Source: Alkalibacillus flavidus
GTDB lineage: Bacteria; Bacillota; Bacilli; Bacillales; Alkalibacillaceae
Reading direction: 5' to 3'
NCBI RefSeq assembly: GCF_040545925.1
Contig: NZ_JBEPMX010000001.1
Location: forward strand, 62,001 to 126,000
Length of the DNA stretch: 64,000 nt
Below the pieces are notes generated by a model. That model searched no databases and was not told the DNA's origin. It saw only the letters and a program-made list of their open reading frames with translations. A program made the translations under genes and the position numbers. Below, in pieces: positions 41,982-50,891 of the stretch. Within the stretch, counting starts at the first letter, position 1. Every line of letters begins with the position of its first letter.

Positions 41982-43205
41982 CTATCCCATCCACTTATGC
42001 AGTTGGTTGGGATATTTTTTAAATAACAAAACAACACCGACAGCGAGTGTTAATCCTGTGACGAATGGACCGATCGATTGTAGTGTGTTAAACATATCAA
42101 AGGCAGCATTCGGTGTGAATGAAGACGTGTCGACTGGTACGTGACTGTTTGTCGTGCCTTGCTTATTTATATATAACGGACGATACAATACCGTCAGTAG
42201 GCAAGCAGCTAAAATCATATGCAACAATCGCCCTAACAAATAAGGGGCGTAACGAATGTCAGTATCAGCGATGATACTAGCAACTTGTGCGTGAATCGAC
42301 AAGCCGTTAAACGCTAGGAGGATAGAAACCATTAATAGTTGAATGAAGAGTGTCACCTCACTGGTCTGCGCGACCATTTGTGTTCCGAGTGTGATTTCTA
42401 GTAATCCGCTAACTATTGGAAGAGCTAAAGAATCAGGTAAGCCAAACATCATTAAAATGAACTTAAACACGATTGATAATAGACCGGAAATCCCAGTCAT
42501 AAACAACAATTTATTCGCAACAGAGAACAAGATGATGAAGCCACCAATCATCACGAGTGTTTTTATCGATGACATAACAGCTTCACCTAGCATTTGCCCG
42601 AGTGGAGGACTGGTTTTTAATTGGTGGTGTAACGTCTGCCGAACGTCTGCCAATAGATGGCGCTTAGGCTGATGGTATGAGCTTGTCCTATCAGCTTGCT
42701 TTTGATAAAAGCGCATGCATAGTCCGACACCTAAACTAGCTCCGTAATGACTTACTGCGATCAGCCAGCCGAGTGTAGCATCGTGAAAAAAACCAACTGC
42801 AACAGCGCCAAAAATAAACAACGGATTCGATGCATTCGTAAAAGCGAGGAGTCGCTCAGCTTCAAGTTGTGTGACGCTTCCTTCTTGGCGTAGGCGACTC
42901 GCGATTTTAGCGCCTGATGGATAGCCGCTAATGAGTCCCATTCCTACTCCGATACTGCCAGCACCTGAGACATTGAAAAGGGGGCGCATAATAGGTTCTA
43001 ATAGGATTCCTATAGCTTTGACAATCCCTAAAGCCAGTAATAATTCAGCCATAATGAAAAATGGTAGAAGTGAAGGGAATACGATTTCAGACCATAATGT
43101 TAACCCACGAATAGAAGCTTCGAATGTTTGATCAGGAAAGCGAATCATAGCCATAGTCAGAAACAGGGTTCCAATTGCATAATAGAATGAACTCAACTTG
43201 AACAT
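41982..43205 (-). CDS. ylbJ: Sporulation integral membrane protein YlbJ
   Basis: A 407-residue protein with at least eight hydrophobic helices and two nucleoside-recognition (Gate)-like repeats: FPSLLPFFIMAELLLALG and SGYPSGAKIASRLRQEG near the N-terminus, and a second half with ILLAFNGLSIHAQVASI. In B. subtilis it is made under SigE in the mother cell and needed for heat-resistant spores. GAGGAGA precedes the ATG. The gene converges on coaD with only 5 bases between stops. Confidence 0.93.
   Translation of the reverse strand: MFKLSSFYYAIGTLFLTMAMIRFPDQTFEASIRGLTLWSEIVFPSLLPFFIMAELLLALGIVKAIGILLEPIMRPLFNVSGAGSIGVGMGLISGYPSGAKIASRLRQEGSVTQLEAERLLAFTNASNPLFIFGAVAVGFFHDATLGWLIAVSHYGASLGVGLCMRFYQKQADRTSSYHQPKRHLLADVRQTLHHQLKTSPPLGQMLGEAVMSSIKTLVMIGGFIILFSVANKLLFMTGISGLLSIVFKFILMMFGLPDSLALPIVSGLLEITLGTQMVAQTSEVTLFIQLLMVSILLAFNGLSIHAQVASIIADTDIRYAPYLLGRLLHMILAACLLTVLYRPLYINKQGTTNSHVPVDTSSFTPNAAFDMFNTLQSIGPFVTGLTLAVGVVLLFKKYPNQLHKWMG
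41983..42020 (+). terminator. coaD terminator nested in the end of ylbJ
   Basis: Arms 41983-41992 and 42005-42014 pair over 10 bp with one mismatch, followed by six T on the plus strand. All of it is ylbJ coding sequence (antisense). Confidence 0.75.
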
Positions 43206-43329
43206 AACTTAATCTCCTCGTCGTTAAGCTGTACGAATATAGACACCCGTAGTAAAATATAAATGAATCAAAGAATAAGATATTGATATATATGATAGCT
43301 GGGCTTTAACTAGAAGAGGTGTTAACGAG

Positions 43330-44115
43330 ATGAACCGTCCTAAAATAGGGTTAGCGTTAGGTTCTGGTGGGGCAAGAGGTTTTTCACATCTCGGTGTGAT
43401 TAAAACATTAGTCGACCATGATATCCCGATTGATTATATTGCGGGAAGTAGTATGGGTGCGATGATTGGCTCTTTGTATGGGGCTGGTCAACGAATAAAT
43501 GATTTGTACAAATTAGCGCTAACATTTAAACGAAAATATTTTATGGATGTTGCTGTGCCACGCATGGGATTGCTTCAAGGCGAACGAATTAAATCATACA
43601 TTCGTTTATTTACATACGACAAAACGTTAGAACAGTTTCCGATCCCAGTGTCGATTGTCGCGACAGATTTGTATTCAGGACAACGGGTTGTCTTTCGCGA
43701 AGGTGATGCCGCAACGGCCGTGCGGGCGAGTATTTCAATTCCAGGAGTGTTCGTTCCCGAAAAAGTTAATGATCAATTTCTCGTTGATGGTGGTGTGATT
43801 GACCGAGTTCCTATTTCCGTCGTCCGTGATATGGGAGCGGATATTATTTTAGCGGTGGATTGTTCAAAGTTCGAAGCGAATGACGATATTCATTCGATTT
43901 ATGATATTATCATGCAAAGCATTGACATTATGCAGGATGATATTACGGATCATATCATGATGGATGCGGATGTCGTCATGCGACCTGAAGTGTATCAGTT
44001 TAGTTCGCGTAACTATTCCAATACGAAAGAAATTATTCAAAAAGGTGAAGAAGAAGCAGAACGACAAATCGAGCAAATAAAAGCACTGATGAAAGGTTGG
44101 AATAGCTCATGTTAG
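43330..44115 (+). CDS. ylbK: Patatin-like phospholipase/esterase YlbK
   Basis: A 261-residue lipid acyl hydrolase. The oxyanion-hole motif GSGGARG (11-17), the nucleophile GSSMGA (Ser41) and the catalytic Asp153 in DGGV are intact. LARIGAVF-type regions are absent, so this is the short RssA-like form with no extra domain. The substrate is unknown. GAGGTGTTAACGAG precedes the ATG. It overlaps ylbL by 7 bases, which implies coupled translation. Confidence 0.92.
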   Translation: MNRPKIGLALGSGGARGFSHLGVIKTLVDHDIPIDYIAGSSMGAMIGSLYGAGQRINDLYKLALTFKRKYFMDVAVPRMGLLQGERIKSYIRLFTYDKTLEQFPIPVSIVATDLYSGQRVVFREGDAATAVRASISIPGVFVPEKVNDQFLVDGGVIDRVPISVVRDMGADIILAVDCSKFEANDDIHSIYDIIMQSIDIMQDDITDHIMMDADVVMRPEVYQFSSRNYSNTKEIIQKGEEEAERQIEQIKALMKGWNSSC

Positions 44116-45131
44116 GTTTTAATAAAAAACATGTTATTTTTTTAATTGTCACGATTGCGATTGCGACATTTATATCATTTTATAAGTTAGATTATTATAT
44201 TTATCAGCCAGGTGATACAACATCGCTTTCTAATGTGATTGAGATCGAGGGGGCAGACAGCGAGGTAGGTCGATATAATCTCGTCACGGTGCGAGGCGGA
44301 CAGGCCACGCCCGCTTACTATATATGGGCATCGTTTCAAGAGCATTATGATATTGTCGACTTAGAACAAGTGCGTCCAAATGGTATTAGTCAAGAAGAGT
44401 ATATGGAAACGCAACTACATTATATGGAAAACTCTCAAGAAGCGGCGACTGTTGTGGCATATGAAGCGGCAGGTGCTGATATAACGATAGATTATAATGG
44501 AACATACGTGGCAGGTGTATTGCCAGATATGCCAGCAGCTGATGTGATTGAACCTGGTGACGAAATCATTGCGATTAATGGTTATGACGTTGAATCGACT
44601 GAAGAGATTATTGAACGAACGTCTTCCTATGAGATGGGTGATGAGATTGATGTGACCGTATTACGCAATGAAGAAGAGGTCACCGTCTCAGTCGAGCTAG
44701 CGCCTTTACCGCAAGAACCTGATCGGCCGGGGATGGGCGTTTCTCTTGTGACCGATCGCGAAGTGACTGAAGACCCTGAAGTTGAATTTAATAGCGGTCA
44801 AATTGGTGGCCCGAGCGCTGGGTTAATGTTTTCACTGGCGATATACGATCAATTAACAGATGGTGATTTAACGAATGGATTGAATATCGTCGGAACAGGT
44901 GAAATGAGCTATAGTGGCGACGTTGGTCCGATTGGTGGCATTGATAAGAAGATTGTCGCGGCTGAAGAAGATGGAGCCGATATTTTCTTTGCGCCAAATG
45001 AAAATGGACAAGAAGACTCGAACTATAGCGTGGCAGTCGAGACGGCAGAAGAGATTGATGCGTCGTTAGAAGTCGTTCCTGTTGATACATTCCAAGATGC
45101 GGTAGATTATTTAGAATCATTGGATGAGTAG
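44109..45131 (+). CDS. ylbL: SepM/YlbL-family PDZ and Lon-type membrane protease
   Basis: A 340-residue membrane-anchored serine protease: one N-terminal helix (about 8-25), a PDZ domain (about 115-195; AGVLPDMPAADVIEPGDEI) and a C-terminal S16 domain with nucleophile Ser236 in GGPSAGLM and the partner Lys280/281 in GGIDKKIVAA. The streptococcal SepM processes a competence pheromone and B. subtilis YlbL degrades the cell-division inhibitor YneA. The acidic PDZ linker is in line with the rest of the exported proteome. Confidence 0.93.
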   Translation: MLGFNKKHVIFLIVTIAIATFISFYKLDYYIYQPGDTTSLSNVIEIEGADSEVGRYNLVTVRGGQATPAYYIWASFQEHYDIVDLEQVRPNGISQEEYMETQLHYMENSQEAATVVAYEAAGADITIDYNGTYVAGVLPDMPAADVIEPGDEIIAINGYDVESTEEIIERTSSYEMGDEIDVTVLRNEEEVTVSVELAPLPQEPDRPGMGVSLVTDREVTEDPEVEFNSGQIGGPSAGLMFSLAIYDQLTDGDLTNGLNIVGTGEMSYSGDVGPIGGIDKKIVAAEEDGADIFFAPNENGQEDSNYSVAVETAEEIDASLEVVPVDTFQDAVDYLESLDE

Positions 45132-45136
45132 ATAAG

Positions 45137-45176
45137 AAAATGTCCGAGCAACTGTGACATGTTGGTCGGACATTTT
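45137..45176. terminator. Bidirectional terminator between ylbL and tmcAL
   Basis: Sixteen-base arms 45137-45152 and 45161-45176 with one mismatch, 8-base loop, A-run and T-run on opposite sides. Confidence 0.88.
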
Positions 45177-45178
45177 TG

Positions 45179-46387
45179 TTAAACAATAATAGGTCCTTTG
45201 ATTTCTTGTTGTTTTAAAAGTCTGCGTTTGTGCGGTTCGATAGGCAAATAATAAGCATCGGTCGCTCGTTCTTCAATCGCCATCAGGTCGTGATCAGTTT
45301 GTTGCATATTTGAAATTAACGGGACCTCAAGTGATTTTTTCTTGGAACGAATCCATTGTTGTCCCGTTTGTGTCATGCCGAGCAGTCGCACATAAGGTGG
45401 TGTTGTCAGTTCATCATATGCAGCGACGTCATCTTTCGTCGTGTTGGTTAATAAGTGAACGAACATTCGTTGCAAACGCGTCCATGTATAGCGTTTCGTT
45501 TTCAACAACGACATCCATTCTCGAAAACTATCGGCTTGATCAACGGTTTGTTTCAATCGGTACTCCAACCCTTCGATCATGCCGTGAATGTGTTGTAATT
45601 GTCTGTGTGAGTGAGTCTGGACGAGTAACTGTAAATATGGAAAATAGTGTTCCCAATCATGCCAAAGCGCTTTGTCTGCATAATGGTGTAATTGACGAAC
45701 CGTTTCATCAGGTAAGGCGTTTTGTGATGCTTCGGTTAACTGTCCGTATTCAAGTAATTCTTTGCGAATGCTCGTCGCTGAAGCGATTGAATAATTGATG
45801 GTTTCATCGTGATAGTGACTTTTAGTCCGTGTGATCGTGTCTGGTTGTATGGATGAATGTAATTCTTTGATCGCTTTCACGTAGCTAAATCCTAAAATGT
45901 TATTCGGTTGACCTAAATCAAGTTCCTGGCTTCTGAGACCAATTGCGTCGTACGCTTTCGTGCTTGCTTGTGGGAAGGAATCACCTTCGTTTAAAAATTG
46001 CTGCCTGACAGAATGAAACTGTGTTTCGTGTGATTTGAATTGTTCATAATGATTAGAAAAATCGTCAATTCGACCTGACTCACTGCCGAAACAGACGGTG
46101 TCAACGCCGATTGCATCTAATGTCGCGATAGCGCCTTTTGCAAATAAATCGGCATACTGGACAGCATAAATAAAAGGTAATTCTAGTACGACATCAACAC
46201 CGTGATACAGCGCCGCTTTCGTTCGGCTGAATTTATCGATGATGGCTGGCTCGCCGCGTTGTAAAAAAGATCCACTCATCACAGCGACTGTTACATCTGC
46301 ATCTGTTTGTTCACGCGAAGCTTCCTGATGATAAAGATGCCCATTATGAAATGGATTATATTCAACAATCAAACCACATGCTCTCAT
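45179..46387 (-). CDS. tmcAL: tRNA(Met) cytidine acetate ligase
   Basis: A 402-residue enzyme (YlbM) that forms N4-acetylcytidine at the wobble base of elongator tRNA-Met using acetate and ATP. The nucleotidyltransferase motif HNGH is at His14-His17 in EYNPFHNGHLYH, and GSFLQRGEPAI and LELPFIYAVQ further on are family-typical. The C-terminal half is the tRNA-binding part. The ATG has AAAGGACGTG upstream. It is divergent from ylbN, as in B. subtilis. Confidence 0.94.
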   Translation of the reverse strand: MRACGLIVEYNPFHNGHLYHQEASREQTDADVTVAVMSGSFLQRGEPAIIDKFSRTKAALYHGVDVVLELPFIYAVQYADLFAKGAIATLDAIGVDTVCFGSESGRIDDFSNHYEQFKSHETQFHSVRQQFLNEGDSFPQASTKAYDAIGLRSQELDLGQPNNILGFSYVKAIKELHSSIQPDTITRTKSHYHDETINYSIASATSIRKELLEYGQLTEASQNALPDETVRQLHHYADKALWHDWEHYFPYLQLLVQTHSHRQLQHIHGMIEGLEYRLKQTVDQADSFREWMSLLKTKRYTWTRLQRMFVHLLTNTTKDDVAAYDELTTPPYVRLLGMTQTGQQWIRSKKKSLEVPLISNMQQTDHDLMAIEERATDAYYLPIEPHKRRLLKQQEIKGPIIV

Positions 46388-46524
46388 GTATCAACACGTC
46401 CTTTTTATGAAAAATACTACCTCTATCGTAGAAATAAATGAGTTAAAAAACAAGTGTAGTGTGGTATGATTAGAAGATTACATCATGTATAATGTATGAT
46501 AAATATAGCTGTTAAGAAAAAATA

Positions 46525-46553
46525 TTGACAAAAGGCGTAATTCCTTTTAAAAT
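46525..46553 (+). promoter_or_regulatory. Promoter of ylbN-rpmF
   Basis: A perfect -35 TTGACA and -10 TAAAAT with a 17-base spacer, about 30 bases before the ylbN start. This is one of the best vegetative promoters in the window, as expected for a ribosomal protein operon. Confidence 0.75.
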
Positions 46554-46580
46554 AACTCTTGTTGCCTTGAGGTGATGAAT

Positions 46581-47144
46581 ATGCAAATCGCGTTACAAAA
46601 AATCACGGCACGCACGCCGTACACATTCTCGGAAACGGTTGATGTGAGCGAATTAGAAACATTTGATAATGACATAAGACGAATTGGGTCAGTAGATGTT
46701 TCAGTAGAAGCGACACTTAACCAAGACATCTTTACATTTCGTATCAACATCAACGGCGAAATGATCTTACCTTGCGCACGAACATTAGTCGATGTTCCCT
46801 ATCCATTTACGGTAGAAGCATACGAACAATTTACGCAAGTCGATTATAAAGCCTCGAAAGATGACGAAATCTTTTTAGTTGACCGAGAAGTGCTTGACTT
46901 AACGCCTTATATCAAGGAAAATATTTTATTGGAAGTTCCCATTCGCGTTTTTAGTGAAGACACTAAAATCGAGGATGTTGTTGATGAGGAATCTGGATTT
47001 ACCGTTCTAGGTGAAGATGAATACTTAGAGCAAGAAGCGATGCAACAAGAAAAATTCGAACAAGAAAAACAATCAGAGCAACAATCAAAAGTAGATCCAC
47101 GACTCTCATCATTAAAACAATATTTTGAAGATGATAATGAGTGA
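46581..47144 (+). CDS. ylbN: YceD/DUF177 family protein YlbN
   Basis: A 187-residue acidic protein. The central INGEMILPCARTLVDVPYPF is the DUF177 core, preceded by RIGSVDVSVEATLNQDIF. The C-terminus is a Glu/Gln-rich helix. The family always precedes rpmF and may act in ribosome or rRNA metabolism, but its role in Bacilli is not settled. The ATG at 46581 follows GAGGTGATGAAT; the longer starts are within the ribosome site. Confidence 0.9.
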   Translation: MQIALQKITARTPYTFSETVDVSELETFDNDIRRIGSVDVSVEATLNQDIFTFRININGEMILPCARTLVDVPYPFTVEAYEQFTQVDYKASKDDEIFLVDREVLDLTPYIKENILLEVPIRVFSEDTKIEDVVDEESGFTVLGEDEYLEQEAMQQEKFEQEKQSEQQSKVDPRLSSLKQYFEDDNE

Positions 47145-47194
47145 ATTGATTAATCCTCGAACGGATGGATTGACGAACTAAGGAGGTGTAGAAC

Positions 47195-47368
47195 ATGGCA
47201 GTACCTAAGCGCAAAACATCTAGTAAAGTGAAACGCCAACGTCGTACGCACAAAAAACTACATTTACCAGGTATGGTAGAATGCCAAAACTGTGGTGAAT
47301 ATGCGAAACCTCACCACGTTTGTGCAGAATGTGGTCATTACAACGGAAAAGAAGTTGTTGAGAAGTAA
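47195..47368 (+). CDS. rpmF: 50S ribosomal protein L32
   Basis: A 57-residue protein starting MAVPKRKTSSKVKRQRRTHK with a zinc ribbon: CQNC near residue 30 and CAEC near residue 43. This is the zinc-binding (Cys-containing) form of L32. AGGAGGTG lies 6 bases before the ATG. It forms an operon with ylbN and is followed by a terminator. Confidence 0.97.
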   Translation: MAVPKRKTSSKVKRQRRTHKKLHLPGMVECQNCGEYAKPHHVCAECGHYNGKEVVEK

Positions 47369-47386
47369 TTCAACACTTGTTTTTTG

Positions 47387-47416
47387 AAGGTGTCTCTTAA
47401 ATGAGGCATCTTTTTT
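47387..47416 (+). terminator. Terminator of ylbN-rpmF
   Basis: AAGGTGTCTC (47387-47396) pairs with GAGGCATCTT (47403-47412) with two G-T pairs, then T. Confidence 0.78.
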
Positions 47417-47424
47417 ATTATCAA

Positions 47425-47620
47425 GGCTTTGTTAAAGTCCGTTGTTGATATTGTGATCCGCTTACGGTGGACGCTTTCCGACGACCCGGACGGTCTAGTG
47501 TCGACGTTGGTCACAGGACGTGACCGAACTTAGTCGACCTGGAGTCGCCACCTTCGCTTCTCACAATTCAACAACTCAGTGCTACATCATTCAAAATAAA
47601 CATTGAACTTTAACAGAACC
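47425..47620. mobile_element. MITE-like element with 8-bp target duplication
   Basis: Left end GGCTTTGTTAAAGT and right end (read inward) GGTTCTGTTAAAGT match in 12 of 14 positions. Flanks ATTATCAA (47417-47424) and ATTATCGA (47621-47628) are a near-perfect 8-bp direct repeat. The arms stay imperfectly complementary further in (GTTGATATTGTGA against GTTGAATTGTGA), with a G+C-rich centre. There is no transposase gene. The core resembles intergenic repeats I have seen in other halophilic Bacillaceae. The insertion starts 8 bases past the rpmF terminator T-run. Confidence 0.65.
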
Positions 47621-47650
47621 ATTATCGAAAATGATAGGGGGAGTTGAGAA

Positions 47651-48415
47651 GTGGGAGAGTGGATCAATGTTAAACGACATGATGACATTCATACGACCAT
47701 TGTCACGTTAAATCGTCCGGCGAAACGGAATGCGTTGTCATTTGATATGATACGAGAATTATCCGACGTCGTTCATGGTCTTCATCAAGATCACGACACA
47801 AAACTAGTTATCTTCACAGGTGCGGGTGTAGCATTTTGTGCTGGTGGTGATTTGAGTGATTTTCATGGCGATTTAAATCAAGGAGATGCATTAGAATTGC
47901 TGACCCCAATGAAAGACGTATTGTGGCAAATCACAACGTTACCGATGACGACGATAGCGTGGATGAATGGATTAGCACGCGGTGGTGGTATGGAATTAGC
48001 GACAGCTTGTGATTTCCGTTTTGCTAATGAAGCGGGGCATTATGGGTTTACTCAAGGTCAATTAGGCATCTCGACTGGATGGGGTGGTGGAACGCTCTTG
48101 TATGAACGCATCTCCCACCAAGAGGCGTATTATTGGTTAGTGATGGCGGATGTGCGTTCGGCACCCGAACTAAAGGACATTCGATATGTACAGGCGACTT
48201 TCACAGATGGTGACCATATATTGGATCATGAGTTAATTAAACCGTTCGTTGCTCGCGATGTTGAACAGCTGCTGCATTGGAAGCAACAATGGTTGGATGC
48301 CCGCGATTTAACTAGATTAAAAGAAAGAATGGACCAAGAAGTCGAAGCGTGTAGTCATTTGTGGGTTAGTGAGGCTCATCGTCAAGCCGTTGCACAATTT
48401 TTTAATCGAAAATAA
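47651..48415 (+). CDS. Enoyl-CoA hydratase/isomerase family protein
   Basis: A 254-residue crotonase-fold protein. LNRPAKRNALSFDMIREL (about 17-34), the oxyanion-hole segment FCAGGDLSDFH (64-74) and LARGGGMELATACDFRFA are clear. The catalytic Glu pair of true hydratases is not evident: the second position lies in the region GQLGISTGWGGG, so the reaction is open (hydratase, decarboxylase or hydrolase type). GGGGGAG precedes the GTG start. It lies between rpmF and rsfA, where B. subtilis has no gene of this class as I recall. Confidence 0.82.
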   Translation: MGEWINVKRHDDIHTTIVTLNRPAKRNALSFDMIRELSDVVHGLHQDHDTKLVIFTGAGVAFCAGGDLSDFHGDLNQGDALELLTPMKDVLWQITTLPMTTIAWMNGLARGGGMELATACDFRFANEAGHYGFTQGQLGISTGWGGGTLLYERISHQEAYYWLVMADVRSAPELKDIRYVQATFTDGDHILDHELIKPFVARDVEQLLHWKQQWLDARDLTRLKERMDQEVEACSHLWVSEAHRQAVAQFFNRK

Positions 48416-48485
48416 AATGACGAGTCTATCTAGTCTTTTACTAGCATATCTTGATTATAAAGTTGCTAGTTAAGGAGGAATAGAT

Positions 48486-48932
48486 GTGACGACGAGGCAA
48501 GACGCTTGGACGAAAGACGAAGATCTGTTGTTGGCTGAGACGGTAATTCGCTATATACGTGAAGGTAGAACACAGATGAAAGCGTTTGAACGTGTCGGCA
48601 AACAATTAAATCGAACTGCTCAAGCTTGTGGTTTTCGGTGGAATGCGAATTTACGTAGGCAATATGAACAAGCGATTCACTTGGCAAAACAAGACCGTAA
48701 ACAGTTAGGGCGTCAATCACAGCATACACTTGTCAAAGACAGCCCAAAACAAGAGGTAGAGCGGTTTGATGAACTAATTGCTCAACTCGAGCGATTGAAA
48801 GCTGAATGTGGTGAGTTAGACCAAGAAACGTCAGATATTCAGGAATTAAAGCAACAGTTAAAATCGTATCAACTGTGTATGACACAAATCTATGATTTAA
48901 CGAAACCTTTCGTTGAGTCGAGTGAAAAGTAA
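48486..48932 (+). CDS. RsfA-family Myb-like sporulation regulator
   Basis: A 148-residue protein with an N-terminal Myb/SANT-like domain: DAWTKDEDLLLAETVIRYIR (6-25) and LNRTAQACGFRWNANLRRQYE. A C-terminal coiled coil follows (about 95-140). B. subtilis has RsfA (forespore) and YlbO/GerR (mother cell) in this family; position after rpmF points to the YlbO/GerR type. AGGAGGAATAGAT precedes the GTG. Confidence 0.88.
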   Translation: MTTRQDAWTKDEDLLLAETVIRYIREGRTQMKAFERVGKQLNRTAQACGFRWNANLRRQYEQAIHLAKQDRKQLGRQSQHTLVKDSPKQEVERFDELIAQLERLKAECGELDQETSDIQELKQQLKSYQLCMTQIYDLTKPFVESSEK

Positions 48933-48935
48933 GAT

Positions 48936-48977
48936 AAAAGCACCTCGTATCTCTCTATAGGGACACGAGGTGCTTTT
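48936..48977. terminator. Bidirectional terminator between the RsfA-family gene and ylbP
   Basis: A perfect 13-bp stem (48936-48948 with 48965-48977), A-run on the left and T-run on the right. Confidence 0.9.
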
Positions 48978-48981
48978 GTCT

Positions 48982-49458
48982 TTAGTCTTCTGATTTTTCT
49001 TGGACGCCTTCAGGTAACCAAATGAATGGGTTTTCGCCAAAATCGCGTTCCATTTCGTAAGTCGCTGGTTGGAAGCCTTGTTTTTCCCAGAACCCGTGTG
49101 AATTAATGCGTGCATTTGTTTTAATAGGTAAGTTGAAACTTTTTGCAAAATCCACTAGCTGTTTGCCGAAACCGCGATTACGAAAGCTATTGAGCACTTC
49201 TAATTTCCATAGTTGTAAATAGTCTTGTTTCGGTTCGAAGTAATAATCGTATTTTGCGTCTGCGCGGTATAAACTCATGCGAGCGACGAGTTCATCGCCA
49301 TAATAAATGCCATAAAACGGTGATTCGCTATTGTTTTCGACCATGTTATTTTCGAGGTCTTCTAACATTGATAATTCTTGAATACCGTATGCTTTAAACT
49401 TTTTGAATTCTTCTAACGTTCTAAAATTTATTAATAAACGTTCTACTTTCGTTGGCAT
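48982..49458 (-). CDS. ylbP: GNAT family N-acetyltransferase YlbP
   Basis: A 158-residue acetyltransferase. The acetyl-CoA loop is seen as EVLNSFRNRGFGKQLVDFAK, and FWEKQGFQPATYEM near the C-terminus is typical of the fold. In B. subtilis ylbP has the same place and orientation. The substrate is unknown. The ATG at 49458 has AAGGAGG 8 bases upstream. Confidence 0.9.
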   Translation of the reverse strand: MPTKVERLLINFRTLEEFKKFKAYGIQELSMLEDLENNMVENNSESPFYGIYYGDELVARMSLYRADAKYDYYFEPKQDYLQLWKLEVLNSFRNRGFGKQLVDFAKSFNLPIKTNARINSHGFWEKQGFQPATYEMERDFGENPFIWLPEGVQEKSED

Positions 49459-49604
49459 GAATCGAACCTCCTTACGTTTTTCTGTCACTTATTATAATAC
49501 AACAAGTTAGCGATGAAAACGATAGTTGCGCAAAAGTCATCCCTATACGTGAATTTTTTTGATAAAATAGAGAGAAATAAAAATTTTAAAAGACGGGTGA
49601 GTTG

Positions 49605-50477
49605 ATGTCGGTAGGAGTTGTTGGTATTGGTGCCGTTGGTTTGTTTGTGTCATATCAATTAATGAGCATGGGCAATTCTGTCACGAGTTATGTCCGCCGT
49701 GTTAGTCAAAAGCAACGAATTGAAAAAGATGGTATTTCATTGACTGGAGAGTCAACGTTATATCCGGAAGTCAATATGATTGATGAACTAGGTGAACATG
49801 ATTTGTTAATCATTTGTACGAAACAAACGCATTTAAACGATGTCATTCATAGGATTCAGGAGGATTTATCTCGATTTAACCAGTTACTGTTTTTACAAAA
49901 CGGGCTCGGTCATATTGAATTATTAGACGCTTTAGATCATCCCGGTGTTGTTGTCGGTGTCTGTGAGCATGGTTTAACAAAACAGTCCGATATAGAAGTC
50001 ACTCATACAGGTATGGGATTAATCCGTGTTTCTGCTTTAAATAATTCGGATTTAACATCTGTAACATCCCTTCATTCTGATGCATTTCCTGTTCAAATGG
50101 AAACATCATTAGATCAGACTTTGCACGAAAAATTGGTCATCAACAGCGTGATCAATCCGTTAACCGCATTATTTGATGTGACGAATGGCTCTATATTGAC
50201 GTCTGATGCGTTACTGTCATTGGCACATCGTCTGACAGTAGAAGCGTCTGACGTGTTACAATTATCGCCTGATTATATGTGGCAGCGAGTTCTACAAGTA
50301 TGTGAATTGACTGCCGCTAACACTTCATCCATGCGATCAGACATTAAACAAGGGCGTTTAACTGAAATCGATTATATGAACGGTTATCTTCTTAAGATCA
50401 GTCGAGATCAATGCCCAACACACGATGTCATTTTTCAAATGATCAAAGCGAAAGAAGCTTTAAGTGGGGTGTCGTAG
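49605..50477 (+). CDS. panE: 2-dehydropantoate 2-reductase family protein
   Basis: A 290-residue NADP-binding dehydrogenase of the ApbA/PanE family. VGVVGIGAVGLFVSYQL is the nucleotide-binding loop, LLIICTKQTHLNDV and LQNGLGHIELL follow, and the catalytic Lys lies in HEKLVINSVINPLTALFDV. PanE makes pantoate for CoA synthesis; family members also reduce other 2-oxoacids. It stands in the place of B. subtilis ylbQ. The next gene starts on the last base of its stop codon. Confidence 0.88.
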   Translation: MSVGVVGIGAVGLFVSYQLMSMGNSVTSYVRRVSQKQRIEKDGISLTGESTLYPEVNMIDELGEHDLLIICTKQTHLNDVIHRIQEDLSRFNQLLFLQNGLGHIELLDALDHPGVVVGVCEHGLTKQSDIEVTHTGMGLIRVSALNNSDLTSVTSLHSDAFPVQMETSLDQTLHEKLVINSVINPLTALFDVTNGSILTSDALLSLAHRLTVEASDVLQLSPDYMWQRVLQVCELTAANTSSMRSDIKQGRLTEIDYMNGYLLKISRDQCPTHDVIFQMIKAKEALSGVS

Positions 50478-50848
50478 TGGAATTTATAGCAACCATTGTC
50501 GCAATCTTAGCGACCGTCCCGTTTGTGACGTTTTTTATGTTATTTATCATTGAAAAAAAGCGGACGAAAACGGCGACGGTCTCGACAAAACGAGCTGCTG
50601 ATGTGACGACGGCGTTATTGTTAATCGCTGTCTATGCGCTGATTGAATACATATTTGATGTGTCATTATTTTGGGAAACGGTCATTATATATATGGTGTT
50701 ACTAGCGATCGTCTTAACCGTTCAATGGCGAAAAGAAGAAGAAATCACATTTTTGCGAGCGGTTCGTTTTGTTTGGCGGTTAAGTTTTGTTATGTTATCA
50801 GTAGCTTATCTTTTGTTAGTAATCATAGCTATTATGTTACAATTTTGA
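50477..50848 (+). CDS. DUF3397 family membrane protein
   Basis: A 123-residue protein with four hydrophobic helices (about 2-20, 38-56, 62-80, 100-121) and basic loops. FVTFFMLFIIEKKRTKTATVSTKRAADVTT in the first loop region fits the DUF3397 family. Function is unknown. The GTG start overlaps the panE stop by one base, with GGGGTG about 6 bases upstream; the longer frame reaching into panE is not supported. Confidence 0.8.
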   Translation: MEFIATIVAILATVPFVTFFMLFIIEKKRTKTATVSTKRAADVTTALLLIAVYALIEYIFDVSLFWETVIIYMVLLAIVLTVQWRKEEEITFLRAVRFVWRLSFVMLSVAYLLLVIIAIMLQF

Positions 50849-50891
50849 CTTATATCACGTAATCGATGCGTAATTAAAGGAAGGTATAAAG

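Noticed and set aside
43206..43329. Sporulation promoter for ylbJ
   Set aside because: A+T-rich words similar to SigE boxes occur, but none match both boxes with proper spacing.
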